Origin: Paraescarpia echinospica
Lineage: Eukaryota; Annelida; Polychaeta; Sabellida; Siboglinidae
Direction: 5' to 3'
Length of the DNA stretch: 64,000 bases
Assembly (NCBI GenBank): GCA_020002185.1
Contig: CM034532.1
Location: 46,085,506-46,149,505, forward strand
The notes below the pieces were generated by a model. The model was given only the letters and a program-made list of their open reading frames with translations. It was not told where the DNA came from and ran no database searches. Both the position numbers and the translations under genes were made by a program. Below are positions 30,640-43,700 of this stretch, piece after piece. Every line of letters starts with the position of its first letter. Position 1 is the first letter of the stretch.

Positions 30640-31400
30640 CAAGATGCATCAGTTCTCTAGAATGTGCATGTATAAGTATAATATACTTATAATATGAATG
30701 TATAAGTATAATATACTTTGGTCGTTTGCCAGATATCCGCCATGGTTACCACTAGTTCTGGTTCAATAGCTGATTTCTTCGATATCGATCGATACCAGAA
30801 TTATGTTCGATACTTACGTTGTAAGTCTAATTCATATAGGGTATAATTCCCAGTAGAAGCATATTATCCAATAGAGTCACACGCCCTTTTTCCAATAGGG
30901 AAACATCCTTGAAAACATAGATGTTTTATGAATGAATGCTTGTTAATGTCATAGATGGCAAATTTTGGCAATACTGCTGCGGAAGACTAGTATTGGGCTC
31001 AGTCACAGGCCTGGCATTGGGTTGTTGCTTACACATGGACCCCCCTAATAAACATCATCCATTTGGCCTTTTCATATCTACATTGGTCTCTGTGTTGTTT
31101 CTTGCATAAATATTATAAAATACAGATACAGGCCAGTTTAGTTTTCACAGTGATTTAGTGTCATTTGAGTCATTTATTTAATTAATACTGATCCATCTGA
31201 TATGTTTTATTACCAGTTGTGCCAGTGATAGTCATTAAGACTATGGTTGGACTCTCGATAAACCAAAGGGCTTCTTTGTCCACCTGCCATCTAGAGTTAA
31301 TTCTCTGGATGGCAATCTTGTTAAATCTTGTTAAAAGGTGGACCTGTAGACTTGGAACTATTAATTAATCTAGTGGCCAGCTGGCCCCCTTTAAATTCCA
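30640..31400. other. No gene seen
   Basis: A short TATAAGTATAATATACTT duplication at 30675-30715; otherwise unremarkable intergenic DNA leading into the tandem array. Confidence 0.5.
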
Positions 31401-31404
31401 CCAG

Positions 31405-31840
31405 TCTTATCAGTTGTAATGACCCATCTTGGCTTGTCATCTGTCAGTCTTGAAGACCAGGCAGACAAGTCTCTGGCTAAGCCCCTGCTATCTTATCAGT
31501 TGTAATTACCTGACTTGGCCAGTCATCTGCCAATCTTGAAAACAGGCAGACAGGTCTCTGGCTAAGTCTGTACTGTCTTATCAGTTGTAATTAGTATATT
31601 ACCATCTTGGCCAGTCATCTGCCAATCTTGAAAACAGGCAGACAGGTCTTTGGCTAAGCCTGTACTGTCTTATCAGTTGTAATTACCCATCTAGACCAGT
31701 CACCTGCTTGTCTTGAAGATAGGCAGGGGGGTCCCTGGCTAAGCCCCTGCCATCTTATCAGTTGTAATTACCCCTCTTGGCCAGTCATCTGCCAGTCTTG
31801 AAGATGGGCAGACAAGTCTCTGGCTAAGTCCCTGAAGCTC
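31405..31840. repeat. 85-bp tandem repeat, 5 copies
   Basis: CTTATCAGTTGTAATTACC followed by CTTGGCCAGTCATCTGCCAA and GGCAGACAGGTCTCTGGCTA. Starts at 31406, 31492, 31577, 31669 and 31754. Confidence 0.9.
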
Positions 31841-33309
31841 AGTCTCAGTGGCTTATTAAACTACCGGGTAGTCTCACTTTACGTCAGTACATTTCCCAGT
31901 TACATTGTTCTGTTACAAATTCAGTGTTGGGGACAGTACTTGTTCTTTCAAGTGTATCACCTCCCACGTGCTGAGGTTCACTCGCCTAATTTTATGTTTA
32001 CTTGCATCCTTGGACCTTTGACCTACTGTTTGGCGATGCGTTAAAAAGCATATGTTATTATACTATTTAGAGTTATTTTTTCAGTGAAAAAATTCCCACG
32101 GTTGTCCCACGGACGTTGTACTCGATTTATCCAGAACTTATGCATTCGATTTAATGGCCATGAATTGGACAGAGTTCAAAATGCTATAAAATGATGGTTG
32201 CTGCTGTTGGTCTGTTTCTCCATGGATGGGTGTACCGGTAACCTATAGCAGATTGTAGGTAGTCCATTAAATTAATGTGATACTCGAAGTGAACTCTGGT
32301 TTGTTAGATAACACTTGCTTTCTGTTGGTAGAACACAGGAACTCGAAAATGTTTACTTGTCCCCTAAAACAGCACGTGACTTCCACACACTTGATTATAT
32401 GTTTTAAGTTTTTACTGCCCAGTTATCAGTGTTTTTAATAGCAAGTCTTGCAGACGATAATGTTTTCCTATGTCAGGTGATTAGCTTCTCAGGTGATTAG
32501 CTTCTCAGGCCGACAGTGGACCTTCTTATCTGAGTCAGACTGAGCGGTATTTCCCACTCCTTGGCAATGTTGGAGAATATCAAATACATGTATTTGTTTT
32601 GAGCAAATGCTATGAATGAGCAATTCCATAGATAACTCTTCAATGTTTTAGAATTGTCATTTCCAAATAAACTTAAAGAAACTCTACATTCAGTCCATTT
32701 GTTCACTGTTAAAATTTTTTTTTTAATATAGCAACTTGTAAATTATGGAAAAGTATTAAATGTTAAGGTGACATGCTCAGTGGTTGGCTGTCCTGGATTG
32801 TTCTGCAAAACAAACCACACATTCAGAAAACTGAAATTAATCAATTAGGTTGAAATTGGAACACTTTGGTCTAGTTGAGATAAAATTAATATTAGTAATC
32901 AAATAAGTTAAATAACTGGACATAGTAAAGTGTAGTTCATTATACAATGATACTTGTACAGTGTATTTTTACTTAGCTGCACTAACTGGTAGATACAAAG
33001 AGAGAATGCCCCGCTAGGCGCTTGAATGCCAGCAGAAAACATGTTTATTAAAATGCTGTCAAGAATCTCGGCTTCCGTGGCACCTCTCACAGTAACCGCA
33101 GTAACTGTAGCAGGCAGTAAATTGCAGCTGGGTTACCAAGCTGTCTGGTTATTTGTGGAATGACTGTATCAGCGGCTGCGGTAGATGGCTAGGCCTCTAC
33201 CCACACTTGTTACTTCCCCTCTTTTTACCATTTCGTGTTTGTTGCGCTGCTGACTTGCCGTGTTTCTGGGCTCCTCTCTCGTGAGTGTTCTTTCTGAGAT
33301 GTTTGTTAA
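31841..33309. other. No gene seen
   Basis: Intergenic. Only a small direct duplication (GTGATTAGCTTCTCAG twice at about 32477-32509) and a T-rich run at 32714 were noted. Confidence 0.5.
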
Positions 33310-33670
33310 CTTTGCATTTTAAACATATTCACACTGCTAGGATTGACACAATCAGGAGGTAGTTTCTTCCATTCGGTTGTAGTCCTTTGTGAGAATGATT
33401 TCTTTCTTGTGTCTAATCTGTACTATTCCATCACTAGTGTCACTTTGTGTACTCTGGCAGTCTAGCCCTAACTGCTTGTACACCCTGTATGAATATTTTT
33501 TATACCCGTTCAGTACGTTAAATTAAATGTTTCTATTTGATATTCTCTTACTCATCGTGTCTGTAGTGGTGTTAAAACACATTCTTTTTGAAATTTTTCA
33601 TAGCTCGGGTCTCTCAGTTCTGGAATCACTTTAATTTCACTCATAGTTGTTGAACAGATCTGATCTGTCA
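33310..33670 (-). pseudogene. LINE ORF2 C-terminal remnant
   Basis: The minus strand reads IPELRDPSYEKFQKECVLTP at the upstream end and SFSQRTTTEWKKLPPDCVNP followed by SSVNMFK and a stop. This matches the terminal pattern of many LINE ORF2s (F..R....W..LP..VV.A.S...FK). Several stops and shifts in between. Confidence 0.7.
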
Positions 33671-34913
33671 CATGGAACTTGTCAGTTGCTTATGGGATCT
33701 GTAGTGTGTGTGAAGTAAATGGGTGGTCCGTGGTTTGGTTTAAACCATACTGGCATGATACTGCCATGGTTCTCATTAGTGCACTTGTATAATGTAATTA
33801 TGTACCACTATAGGGAGCCGCATGTACGCATGTACACGTGTGTCAGCTGTGTTTATAGGCTGAGTAGTCTCAGTGCATTGTTGAATTGGCATGCACTCAG
33901 GGATGCGCATATGTCAATTTAAATGCAGATTTTTATTTTCTTGCTACAGTATGTATATAATTTATATGTACTGAAAATCTGAAACCCTTGTGTACCACGG
34001 GTAATTTTATACCATAACTCCTTACTGTTTGCAATGTTTTTCAGCATTAAACTCATCTGTATGTCATTATGGACATTAATTTGTTTTGTAGTTAGAACAA
34101 TGTATATTCATTTTAATTTAACGTAGTGTAAAAAGACAATATATAATAATTACCCTTTATTTCTGGCTCAAAGTCAAAACTTACAATATTTGAAAAATTT
34201 TGTACTTCTTGTTTTCTTCATTGACAATACATGTCCTTCTAAATTGTCTAAATTATAAATTGTGTTTTAGACTAATGTTATGTTAACTAGTCAGTTCAGG
34301 TATTAATTCCTATTACAAAGTTCTGTTATGTGCAAATTGTAATGACAACTTGCTTTTCCCATGAACAATAAAAGAGCACGGATTAATTAACCCAGTTAAC
34401 ATTTTAATAATTGAATTATAAACAACTTTATGTTTAATCCTATTTTGGAAATTTAGTTTTGAAGCCGTACAAAAATTCCCAGTTTCTCAGATCTTTTTCA
34501 AGTAACTAAAGGTTGCTGTATTTTTAGTAAGCTGATGATGGCGATATTAACAGTAATTAACGACTCTCAGTTGGGCTGTTCTCAACCATCAAAACAACTA
34601 TATTAGCCATAAATAAATTTACATGGCATTTGCATTGCATTATTCGGATCATATTTAGATATGGCATAACCAGTTATTTAACCACAAGAGGAACAATTTT
34701 TTTAATATCAGAAATTACAAAAGAAAAAGTTGTACAACTCCAAGTTTAAAAAAATGCATGTGCTTATCAGATACTGGGATTTTGTTTATGACCCATGACT
34801 GCATGTAAGTTCTCAACTTCCTGCTGAGGGCAAAGATACCGCTGTAACGTAAAAATAGAGTGTAAAAGAATCTGAATATGCCAGAGCTCACCAACATAAG
34901 ATAATGTATAAAT
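33671..34913. other. No gene seen
   Basis: AT-rich intergenic DNA without recognisable exon, repeat array or TIR. Confidence 0.5.
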
Positions 34914-35331
34914 CAGGATTGGGATATAAAGTACTTGTGCTTTATTTTATACTTAGGTACTCATTTTCTGTACTTGCACTTGAGTTTTTGAAATGACAAG
35001 TATTTGTAGTTGGAGGTGTACAGTGTGTACTTGATCAGTTATACTTGCCAATATATCAAGTGCATTTCAAGTACATAGCTTGAATATTTCGGATACAAAG
35101 TAAGACTTCTCTATTGTTTTGTCTGTGTGATGTTAATTAATTATAGATCTATCAGATAGATCTATAATTAATATAGATTTTTTCAAAATAGTCAATAATT
35201 GACACCTAAATTATATTGTTGAATACAACAACTGAAGCGTACTTGGATTTGTAGTTTGATGTAATGCACATACTTGGAATTGTACTTGATACGTTTATGT
35301 TTTGAAGTAGTTGTACTTGGCAATGCAATGC

Positions 35332-36488
35332 CAGACCTGGGGCCGAAGTACTCGGTACTCGTGTACTCGAGTACATTTTTGAAGTACTCGTATGCGTACT
35401 CATAAAACTTATGGGTCATGGACTCGTACTCATACTCATTGTACTCAGATATTACGAGTACATCTAAGTACTTTCTCAATAAGTACTGTGGAAAACAAAT
35501 ATATTTGGTTATAAAATGACACTTTCCTGAAATATTTAAATGTTCAACTATTTTTTAAATACTTTGTTAATTCTGATAGAATATCACCTTACCATCCCTA
35601 AACATAATACATCCTCATTCTCTGATAACCATGACTTATGATACCCAAACATGGCAACAGGCAACATCTTTTCCCAGTCAGAAACACCCTCTTCAGCAAA
35701 CAATAATTGTAGGCTATCAGTTCAGGCCATAAACCTGTTTGTTTAATTGGGCCATCAGGATGTCCATAAAGAGCCAATTAGCAGTTAACCCACCAGTTAG
35801 ACAGGAAATGCCTTTGATGTAGTTTGGAGACCAGGGCACTTGACAGTGGCTGACAGTGCTAACTTCAAAGAACAAGAACTGCCAGTCTTCCTCTGTAGAA
35901 GTAAGGTGGCTCAAGTCAGACTGTCTCCTACACTAGTATAATCCCATGCCAGCAGCCTGGCTAAAAAGTCCAAAGGGGATGCTGAGCCTGTTATGTGGAC
36001 ATGTGCTAACCCTCTCAACAACAAGTAGTCTACGATCAGAAAATATAAATTGCAAACTTATAATATCAGCAGATTGCTGATTGTAGAGGTGAACGAATAC
36101 CTCCGTCAGCCATGTACAGATCACCACAGTGACCCACTGCAGTTCTGAGTTTTCCATCTGTGGCTCAGTTGGTCCCTCACCATCTCAGTATTCCGGCCTC
36201 ATCAGCCCCATTTGAAAGGGTATTTAGCATAGCCGAGAAAGTATTCTGCCCTGAACAGTGCAGCCTGAAAGACTCAACCTGTGAACAACTCATGTTCATT
36301 GGTGCAATGACAAATAGATGAATAGATCATAGGATGCCACTGAAATGAATGCCAATGAAGTGAATTTCATTGTTGATGAAATAGAGGTTTTTTTTAGTTT
36401 TCCTCAAAAAATTTATCAGCAATGTACTCGTACTCATCCATCATCAAAGTACTCATACTCGTACTTAATGTACTCGGCCCCAGGTCTG
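35332..36488 (+). mobile_element. Nested hAT element remnant
   Basis: TIRs CAGACCTGGGGCCGA (35332) and CGGCCCCAGGTCTG (ending 36488), with subterminal GTACTCGTACTC repeats on both sides. Inserted in the GTACTTG element. It carries a piece of the transposase C-terminus (36156-36321). No matching 8-bp duplication directly at the ends. Confidence 0.8.
36156..36321 (+). pseudogene. hAT transposase dimerisation-domain fragment
   Basis: Reads LSIPASSAPFERVFSIAEKV and ends CEQLMFIGAMTNR-stop. The pattern L-[SA]-I-P-A-S-S-A-x-x-E-R-V-F-S is the C-terminal hAT dimerisation signature. Upstream coding sequence is deleted or decayed. Confidence 0.85.
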
Positions 36489-36668
36489 CTTGGCATACAG
36501 TACTTGGAATTGTACTTAATACATTTATGTTTCTGTGTACTTATACTTGATCTAAAGTATTTGGAATTGTACTTGATATGTTTATGTTTTAAAGTATTTG
36601 TACTTCACCTAAACGCTAAAGTACTTCAATTGTACTTGATCAAATGTACTTGGCCCTAACCCAGGTGT

Positions 36669-37652
36669 ATATCTCTAGGTGTGGGTCCAATACCGACACA
36701 TAGCCCTGATTCAAAGGACATACAGTGCGTATAGTTTACCTGTGACACACCCACTGGTCTGACTCACCTACCTAACTTGACTACCGGTACTAGTGGACGG
36801 TCTGTAAAACCCAACTCTGACATTACAGATGAGTTATTACCGGCTGATGATTCAGCTTCCCTTACGTCACCCAGCGGAGATTATCTGACATGGGTGTGCC
36901 CATTTCATTCCGTCTGCCCTGGTATCCCTGGCAGGCTGGCCAGGGTGTCAGTCTCCCTAGGAAGTCAGCTGTCCTATTCACTTGCATTGGCTCATGATAT
37001 CACTGGCCTCGAATAAGATCAGATACTAGAAAGTTAGATGTAAGCAGGGCATTTTTTACATATATCCTACATGCATGCCCCCTGCCCTTTTGATGTGCCC
37101 TTCCTATTCCTGGTTTTCCCACTCAACGTCCAGCCTTTTCTCCCCAGTGCCCATCATCTGTGGGAATTTGTTAACTTTGTGTTTTGCTTAATGTTGAGTG
37201 TATGGTATAGCCTGTAACACATTTTTTTAACAATAATAATACAGTTCTTGACTGAGCAATATATGCCGTAATCTCTAGCTTTGGTAACTTAGCAGAGTAC
37301 TCATCAATAAACTTTATAAAATAATAAATCAATTTTAAAATGTATCAATTAAAAGCCAAAAAATAATTCAAACAAAAGTCAGATTGATAAACAGAAATAT
37401 AATGACCTAATTTAAGCTATATGCCCAACGGTAATATAAGAAATTAGTAATGACTAGTGATGCTATTGATAATGCCTATCCACAAATGGGAATTTTTTTT
37501 TTTTTAAAGCATTTACAATCTTGATTTTATTATGGTTCTAATGTCAGTTTTAGAACTCGCCCGCCACATCAAGAACTGACTTTCAGTTTCAGAACTGTGA
37601 CCTACTTTCAGTTTCAGAACTCGCACGCCACTGAAGTGACACTGCTTTCAAG
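36669..37652. other. TDRKH upstream region
   Basis: Contains a 79-codon plus-strand frame at 36777-37016 (NSDITDELLPADDSASLTSP...) of protein-like composition but no known domain. It could be an upstream exon or chance. Just before the TDRKH start, CTTTCAGTTTCAGAACT is duplicated (37580 and 37600). The promoter should be here, but no TATA box or clear core was seen. Confidence 0.4.
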
Positions 37653-37761
37653 ATGTTGTTCAGTCTGATTCAGTTTACGACGGCGCAGAAGTTGGTGCTT
37701 CTTGTGACTGTCCCAGTCATGGGCTTCTTGCTCTACCTACTGCTGCGACCGGACGATGAAG
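37653..37761 (+). CDS. TDRKH: TDRKH exon 1 (membrane anchor)
   Basis: ATG at 37653. Encodes MLFSLIQFTTAQKLVLLVTV followed by PVMGFLLYLLLRPDDE: a single hydrophobic helix at the extreme N-terminus, as in the mitochondrial anchor of TDRKH/Papi. Donor GAAG|GTCAGT, phase 1. Confidence 0.9.
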
Positions 37762-40700
37762 GTCAGTAGAAACTATTCCCTTCAATTTAAAGCGACCTAG
37801 TCTGTTCCAATCCTGGAGGTGGTACTCAACAGCAGGAAGTTCGCTCAATAAATTACACTTCACCCCCATTGTGATCTTGATTGTGGAAACTAGGCCTTGT
37901 CGCGACCAAAGGCAGAAGTTGCAGTTCTAGTGTTTGTAACAATTAGTAGAAACATTTCATCAGATGTGGAATGCAGTTATGTGCATTTTAAATTATGCAA
38001 GTCAAAACAACAACATATGTTTCCAACATGTAAAAACTGAAATTATAAACTATTTTTAAGATAAATATTAATGTATAAAAATTTTGAACAACAGAAACAT
38101 GTAGATAGTGGTAGTGTGTGTGTGTGCATGCATGCGTGTGCGTGTGTGCATGCATGTTTGTAAATACACTGTAATCATATAGAGCCTATAATATTTACCT
38201 TATAGACCCTATATAATTTATTTTTATAACTAATGATTGATTTGGTGATTTGAGATGCCACAAGCCACATTTTTATCAGCCAATCCATGGTGGGTAGGGA
38301 TGTTTTCAAAGTTCCCAGAAATGTATATATAGCATTATCTATCGATGGATGCTGATTTGATTGTTACCACATATCGTAGGGGAAACAAATCATTACACTG
38401 GCATGATTAATATTGGTTACTGACTCCACCTGTCAAGTGAAACATATATATATAAATGTACATTGATGCGAGAATGGATATCGCTACCATGAAACATGGT
38501 GACTATTGGCTGTGGTTTTAAAAGGCTTTTGGATCACACCAAATCTTGAGTGCCGCACCATGTATTGGTGGCGGTGGATGATGGTTAGAACCAATTCAAA
38601 AACTTTTTAATTTTATACTGCAAACTTAGGGATCATCTCAGTGTCGATGTTCAATATCAGACAAAATTACTTTCGTTTGGGGAAGGGGGTCAGAGGATTT
38701 CAGATGGTGTCAGACATCAATATTTTACGCTTCAGACCGATACTGTTAGTATATTCGTATCATCGTATCAGTGTTTACCAACTTTCGTCTGAGGGGGGCT
38801 GAGGCCAGATGAAAGCAATTTCGTCTGATATTGGATGACAGTATTCTGAGATGATCCCTTATGAGACTATCCGTAAAAGATCTAGACCTGTGTGGGTTTT
38901 ATTTCTGTTTGCTTTTTACATGACCGTGGTCTTATTTCTGTGTCCTATTTACTGAGTGTGATGCTATTTCTGTGCTTTGTACTCAGTGTCATGTTATTTT
39001 GGCGTGTTTGGTGTTATTTATATGTGCTATGTCCTGAGCGGTGTGTTTATTCTGACAGAGGAGGACGATGACACTGAGGTGAACAGACTTATGACCTCAC
39101 GGCAAACAGTCATTGAGGTCAAAGTTCCTTTCTCAGTGACAGGGGCGATCATTGGGCAGCAGGGGTCACAAATCAAACAGGTGGGTCAGCGTGCAAGTCA
39201 GTGTGGAAACTATCGTGACACTGATATTTTTAGTATACAACAACAACAACAATACAGTAAAGTAACAATACTAGGTTTACCGTGAGCTGAATATGAAGTA
39301 CAGTTCAAGTTTCAACTAGCTTGTGCAAACAATGTACAGACAATGTAATCTTGATTGTAATCATACATGTAATTGTAATCAATTACACTAATTTTCTGAA
39401 TATTATTAGTCATAATCATATTGGTACATTTTAAGAGTAATCATAATCGATCACATTTATCGTGTAGTCACCTTACAAAATAAGGATAAGGCATACAGTA
39501 TACACTGTATAATTGTAATGGTTGGGAGTCGAGTACTTGTACACACCGAATTCTTTCTTTTTTAGCGTACATGCCCTAATTAGCATACACACCCCATTTC
39601 CAGCAGTGTCTGATGACAGTCTAACTAAAATTAATCACTGGATCCATCATTTATTGTAATTTCTTGTCAACCGTTGACAATATGAAAGAAAGTTCCGCCT
39701 GCATCCACAGCCCCTGCGAAGTTTCAGTATCCCTTTGACCACAAAATCACCATCACATAAATGTTTAAATCACTTCCAGTTAGCTTCAGTTACATTGATG
39801 TGTGTCATCACGACTGAACTAAACTTGAATCAATGAATATATGCTGAGGTTGGCATGGCCTGCTCTATGACTTTGTCTGTGTCTTAGTGCCACTGTCATG
39901 CAGATCGTCTGTATTTTGATGTCCGCTGCTAACTTATCTCTTCAATGAGAAGTAGTTTTAAATATGTGGTAACCATAAATAGTTAACAAAATTTGTTTTC
40001 TAATTCAGAGTGACACGCGTGCCAATGGCGCAGTTTAAAAAGAAAACTGAAATGAACGATCTAGTGGTGCCACATATCGGAGTACAGTAGAAACAGTAAC
40101 AAATACACACCACCATTTTGTGGTGCCACCATTTTGTCATTTTCATACTAGTATTTTGTAACCTTGAGAATATTTATCAAACGTACTATACGCTAAAAAG
40201 AATGAATACGGCAAGTGTATTTTTTTAGTATTTGGACTTGTACTTGGTTTTTTAAAATGAAAAGTACTTGTACATGGTCAGTTATATTTGCCAAAATGTC
40301 AAGTACAATTCAAGTACATAACTTGAGTGTATATAATACAAAATAATATTTCTCTACTGTTTTGGTAGTGTGATGCACAGCATTGAATGCCAATCCTGAT
40401 TATATCTACAATTAATATAATTTTTTTCAAAATATTTAATTGACACTAACAATATTATTGTTGAAATGCATTTGTAGTATTTTGTACTTTACCTCTTATA
40501 CTTGTATTTAGAATTGTAGTTTGTACATTTATGTATTGATGTACTTGACGTAATATTCTTGTACTTGGAATTGTACTTATAAGTTTGTTTCAAAGTACTT
40601 GTGCTTGACGTAATGTACTTGACGCAATGCTGTGTTGGTTGAGACAGATAGAGGAGGCGACGGGTGCGCGGTTGAACATGAAGGATGAGGTTGACCGGGA

Positions 40701-43700
40701 CTCGAAGGAGCGCACTGTCGTGATCCGTGGCACTGCCCAAACTGCCCAGCAGGCCGAGGTGATGGTGCACAGGATCGTAGCCGAACAGCCAGAGATCATC
40801 TCCGAAGTGATCACAGTGCCGCAGAAAGCACTAGGGAGGATCATTGGTAGGTAGCAAATATTAAATACACACAATTTTCCATGATTCAGGATTGAGCTAA
40901 AGTGACCTGATTAGCGAGATGACCATATCAGCGGGACTATTTTCCTATACTTTTCTGTATATGGAAAAGAATTGGGACTGTCCTAGGGTGACCTTAATTA
41001 CAAGGTGGCTGTATTATCGAGGTGACCGTAAAGTGAGGTTTGACTGTACCAGCCTCACTGATCATTAGTAGGTAGCAAATATTATACACAATTTTCCGTG
41101 ATCCCGGCATATTATTAACGGTGGTGTCTGTTCCTCCTTATTTGTATTAACTAATCTTGTTCTTCCTCCTTGTTCCCTGCTGTACAGGAGTGTGGGCCAG
41201 GTGTAGTATTGTTGAACGACTTGTTCTGTTCTTTCTCTCCATAGTTTCCTTCCTCTCCATCTTCTACCCTGCCTCCTATAGTAACTAATATAACGTTCTT
41301 AATACTAGAATAAATATGTTGAAGATACACTGCCCGCCGAATTAATAAATATGTTGAAGATACACTGCCCGCCGAATTAATAAACACGAAAAAGTCTTCT
41401 CAGTTTTAAATTTTCTTCCACAAAATCTTCAAGTTGTAAACAAATCTATTAACATTTAGGAATATAATGAATGTCAGATGCTTTATCCACAACACGCTGT
41501 AATATTCAGCGCTATCATGAAACCTCATGATATTCTGACATTCAATCAAGATGACCAATTCAGAAAACTACCTGTTAATACTAAATACCCTGGCTGATTC
41601 CAGGTAATACAACAAACAACCCCATTTAAACACATCATTAGAAATTAAATTAAAATCTTAACTGCTAAGTAACTGCCTGATACTTTATTTATAATTTGCC
41701 AATAAAGACATGACTTTCCTGTATTATTAATCTGGTATTAAATGATCCATCAAATGACACTTTGTGCATGTTTCTCACTTATTTGGAAGTTATGAAGTTC
41801 ACACCAGTTTGCATTTTAGTGATGTCACTATGGTAACTGCCGCAATTTGTTATGTTCAATGCCAACCACTTTATGGCACTGCAGTCAAGCCGGTATATCA
41901 TTGACATGTAGTTACACCTCCTTGTGTTATATCACATGTTTCATTTCTTTAGAAGGTTAGAACATCCTATAAACCAGTACTTTCTACCTAATCCTTAACC
42001 ATGTCATATTTGTCTTATTTTTTTATTTTAATTAAATCCTTTATTTCTAACTGAACAAAGTATATGTATACAACATATGCACATATGATAAAAAGTAGTT
42101 CAGATGGAAAGGGAGAAAGTTGAAGCGCATTGCTTATTAGGCACTTTTCCCCAACATCAGTATAACGTGCATAATAGTATTAATAGTAAACATAAATAAT
42201 AGTACAATTGTAATAACTAAAGAATATACAAGAATTGCAAAAGTGAAAACCACTCAACTTTTTCTCACTTTGCTGGAAGAGCGATGTATTCACCGATTGT
42301 TTGAACTAAATCGCAGGACGCAACGGTGACACGATCAGGGAGTTGTATCGTATATCGAAGGCACGCATCATCATCGACCGATCGACAGAGAGGAGACCAG
42401 ATGGCAAGCAGCAGGTGACGTTGAAAGGTTCTGCGGCCGCCATAGAGTATGCCAAGGTAGGCTAATCTGCAGCTACCACCAGCCAATAGTGGTACAGTAA
42501 TTTCCAGGAGATATGCTTGAAATTAGAACTGTTCTAACTAGTTTCGTATTCAGAATTGCACAGGAAACGGGAATCAAGAGAAAAGTGTCTTATGGTAATT
42601 TAATATTGTTTGTTTGAATTTTGTGTAAAAATGTCACTAGCATATTTTATATAAATATATATATATATATATTCTAAGTAAAACCAGCAGTTACATAACA
42701 GTTGTTTAAAAGGATATTTCACATGTGACACAGGGACTGATCGATGAGAAGGTGCAGGAGGAAGAAGAATCGAGAGCAAAGATGGCTGTGTCAGCCGCTG
42801 GTCGACAGCAGCGACATCGACAGCACAAGGGGGATGACACAGCGAAACAGGATGCAGGCACAAAGACAGTCGGCCCGGGGGGTGACGGCACAAATGCTAG
42901 AGGTGAGGGAAAGCAGTGTGCTTGCAGGCAAACACTACCATCCTGTTCACTACAGGAGTCAATTATTATGTCCCGTATGCAACTACGAAGAGAGATGTTT
43001 TGGTTGTTTTATAGTTATGGGGTGAACTTAGTGGTTGTAATGGAAAATATGGATTTTTAGTCCTTTGGGCCGAAGGGCCAACGGACTATTGCCATCACTC
43101 TGCGTCCGATGTCCGCCGTTAGCTGCCGTATCTCAGAAACCGTTCAGTAACTTTTTCTCTAATTTTGCATAGACGTATCTTAGGTTGCTGCCACTATGCA
43201 CAAGAAATATGTATTTGATTGAATCATTCTAAGGGCACCAAAGGTCCCCTAAAATGTTAAATTTGCTAACTAAATTGTCTACTGCAGCAGTAGGTTGGCT
43301 GGCTTACAGTCCTTCCTTCCACTAATCCATTTTCTTACAACATCTGTCACATGCAGAGTCTGTGTCTTGCATGGATCAGAGGTTGTCTTTTCTGTTATTT
43401 AAAAAACTGTTCAGTAACTTTTTCTCTAATTTTGCATAGACATCTCTTAGGGTATTGTCACTGTACACAAGATATTTGTGTTTGATTGAATCATTCTAAG
43501 GGCACCTCAGGGCCTCCCAAAACCTAAATGTTCACATTTTGTCTGTTGCTGCCTGGACTAGGTTGGCAGAGTGCCAAGTGACCCCCCCCACCCCCCCACC
43601 TCACTGTGGAGGAAGGGTCTCTGCCCGATATTGTTTGATGGAAACTATGACTAATCTGTAATTGGTCACTGGCAGAGGCTTGTGTCAACAGACAGCACCC

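Larger units (their letters stand above)
34914..36668. mobile_element. GTACTTG-rich element, copy 1, split by a hAT insertion
   Basis: The left part (34914-35331) and right part (36489-36668) are dense in AAGTACTTG motifs. The left end CAGGATTGGG..AAGTACTTG and right end CAAGTACA...GGCCCTAACCCAGG form imperfect TIRs. The left part is collinear with 40205-40625. Flanks share TGTATA, a weak hint of a target duplication. Confidence 0.6.
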
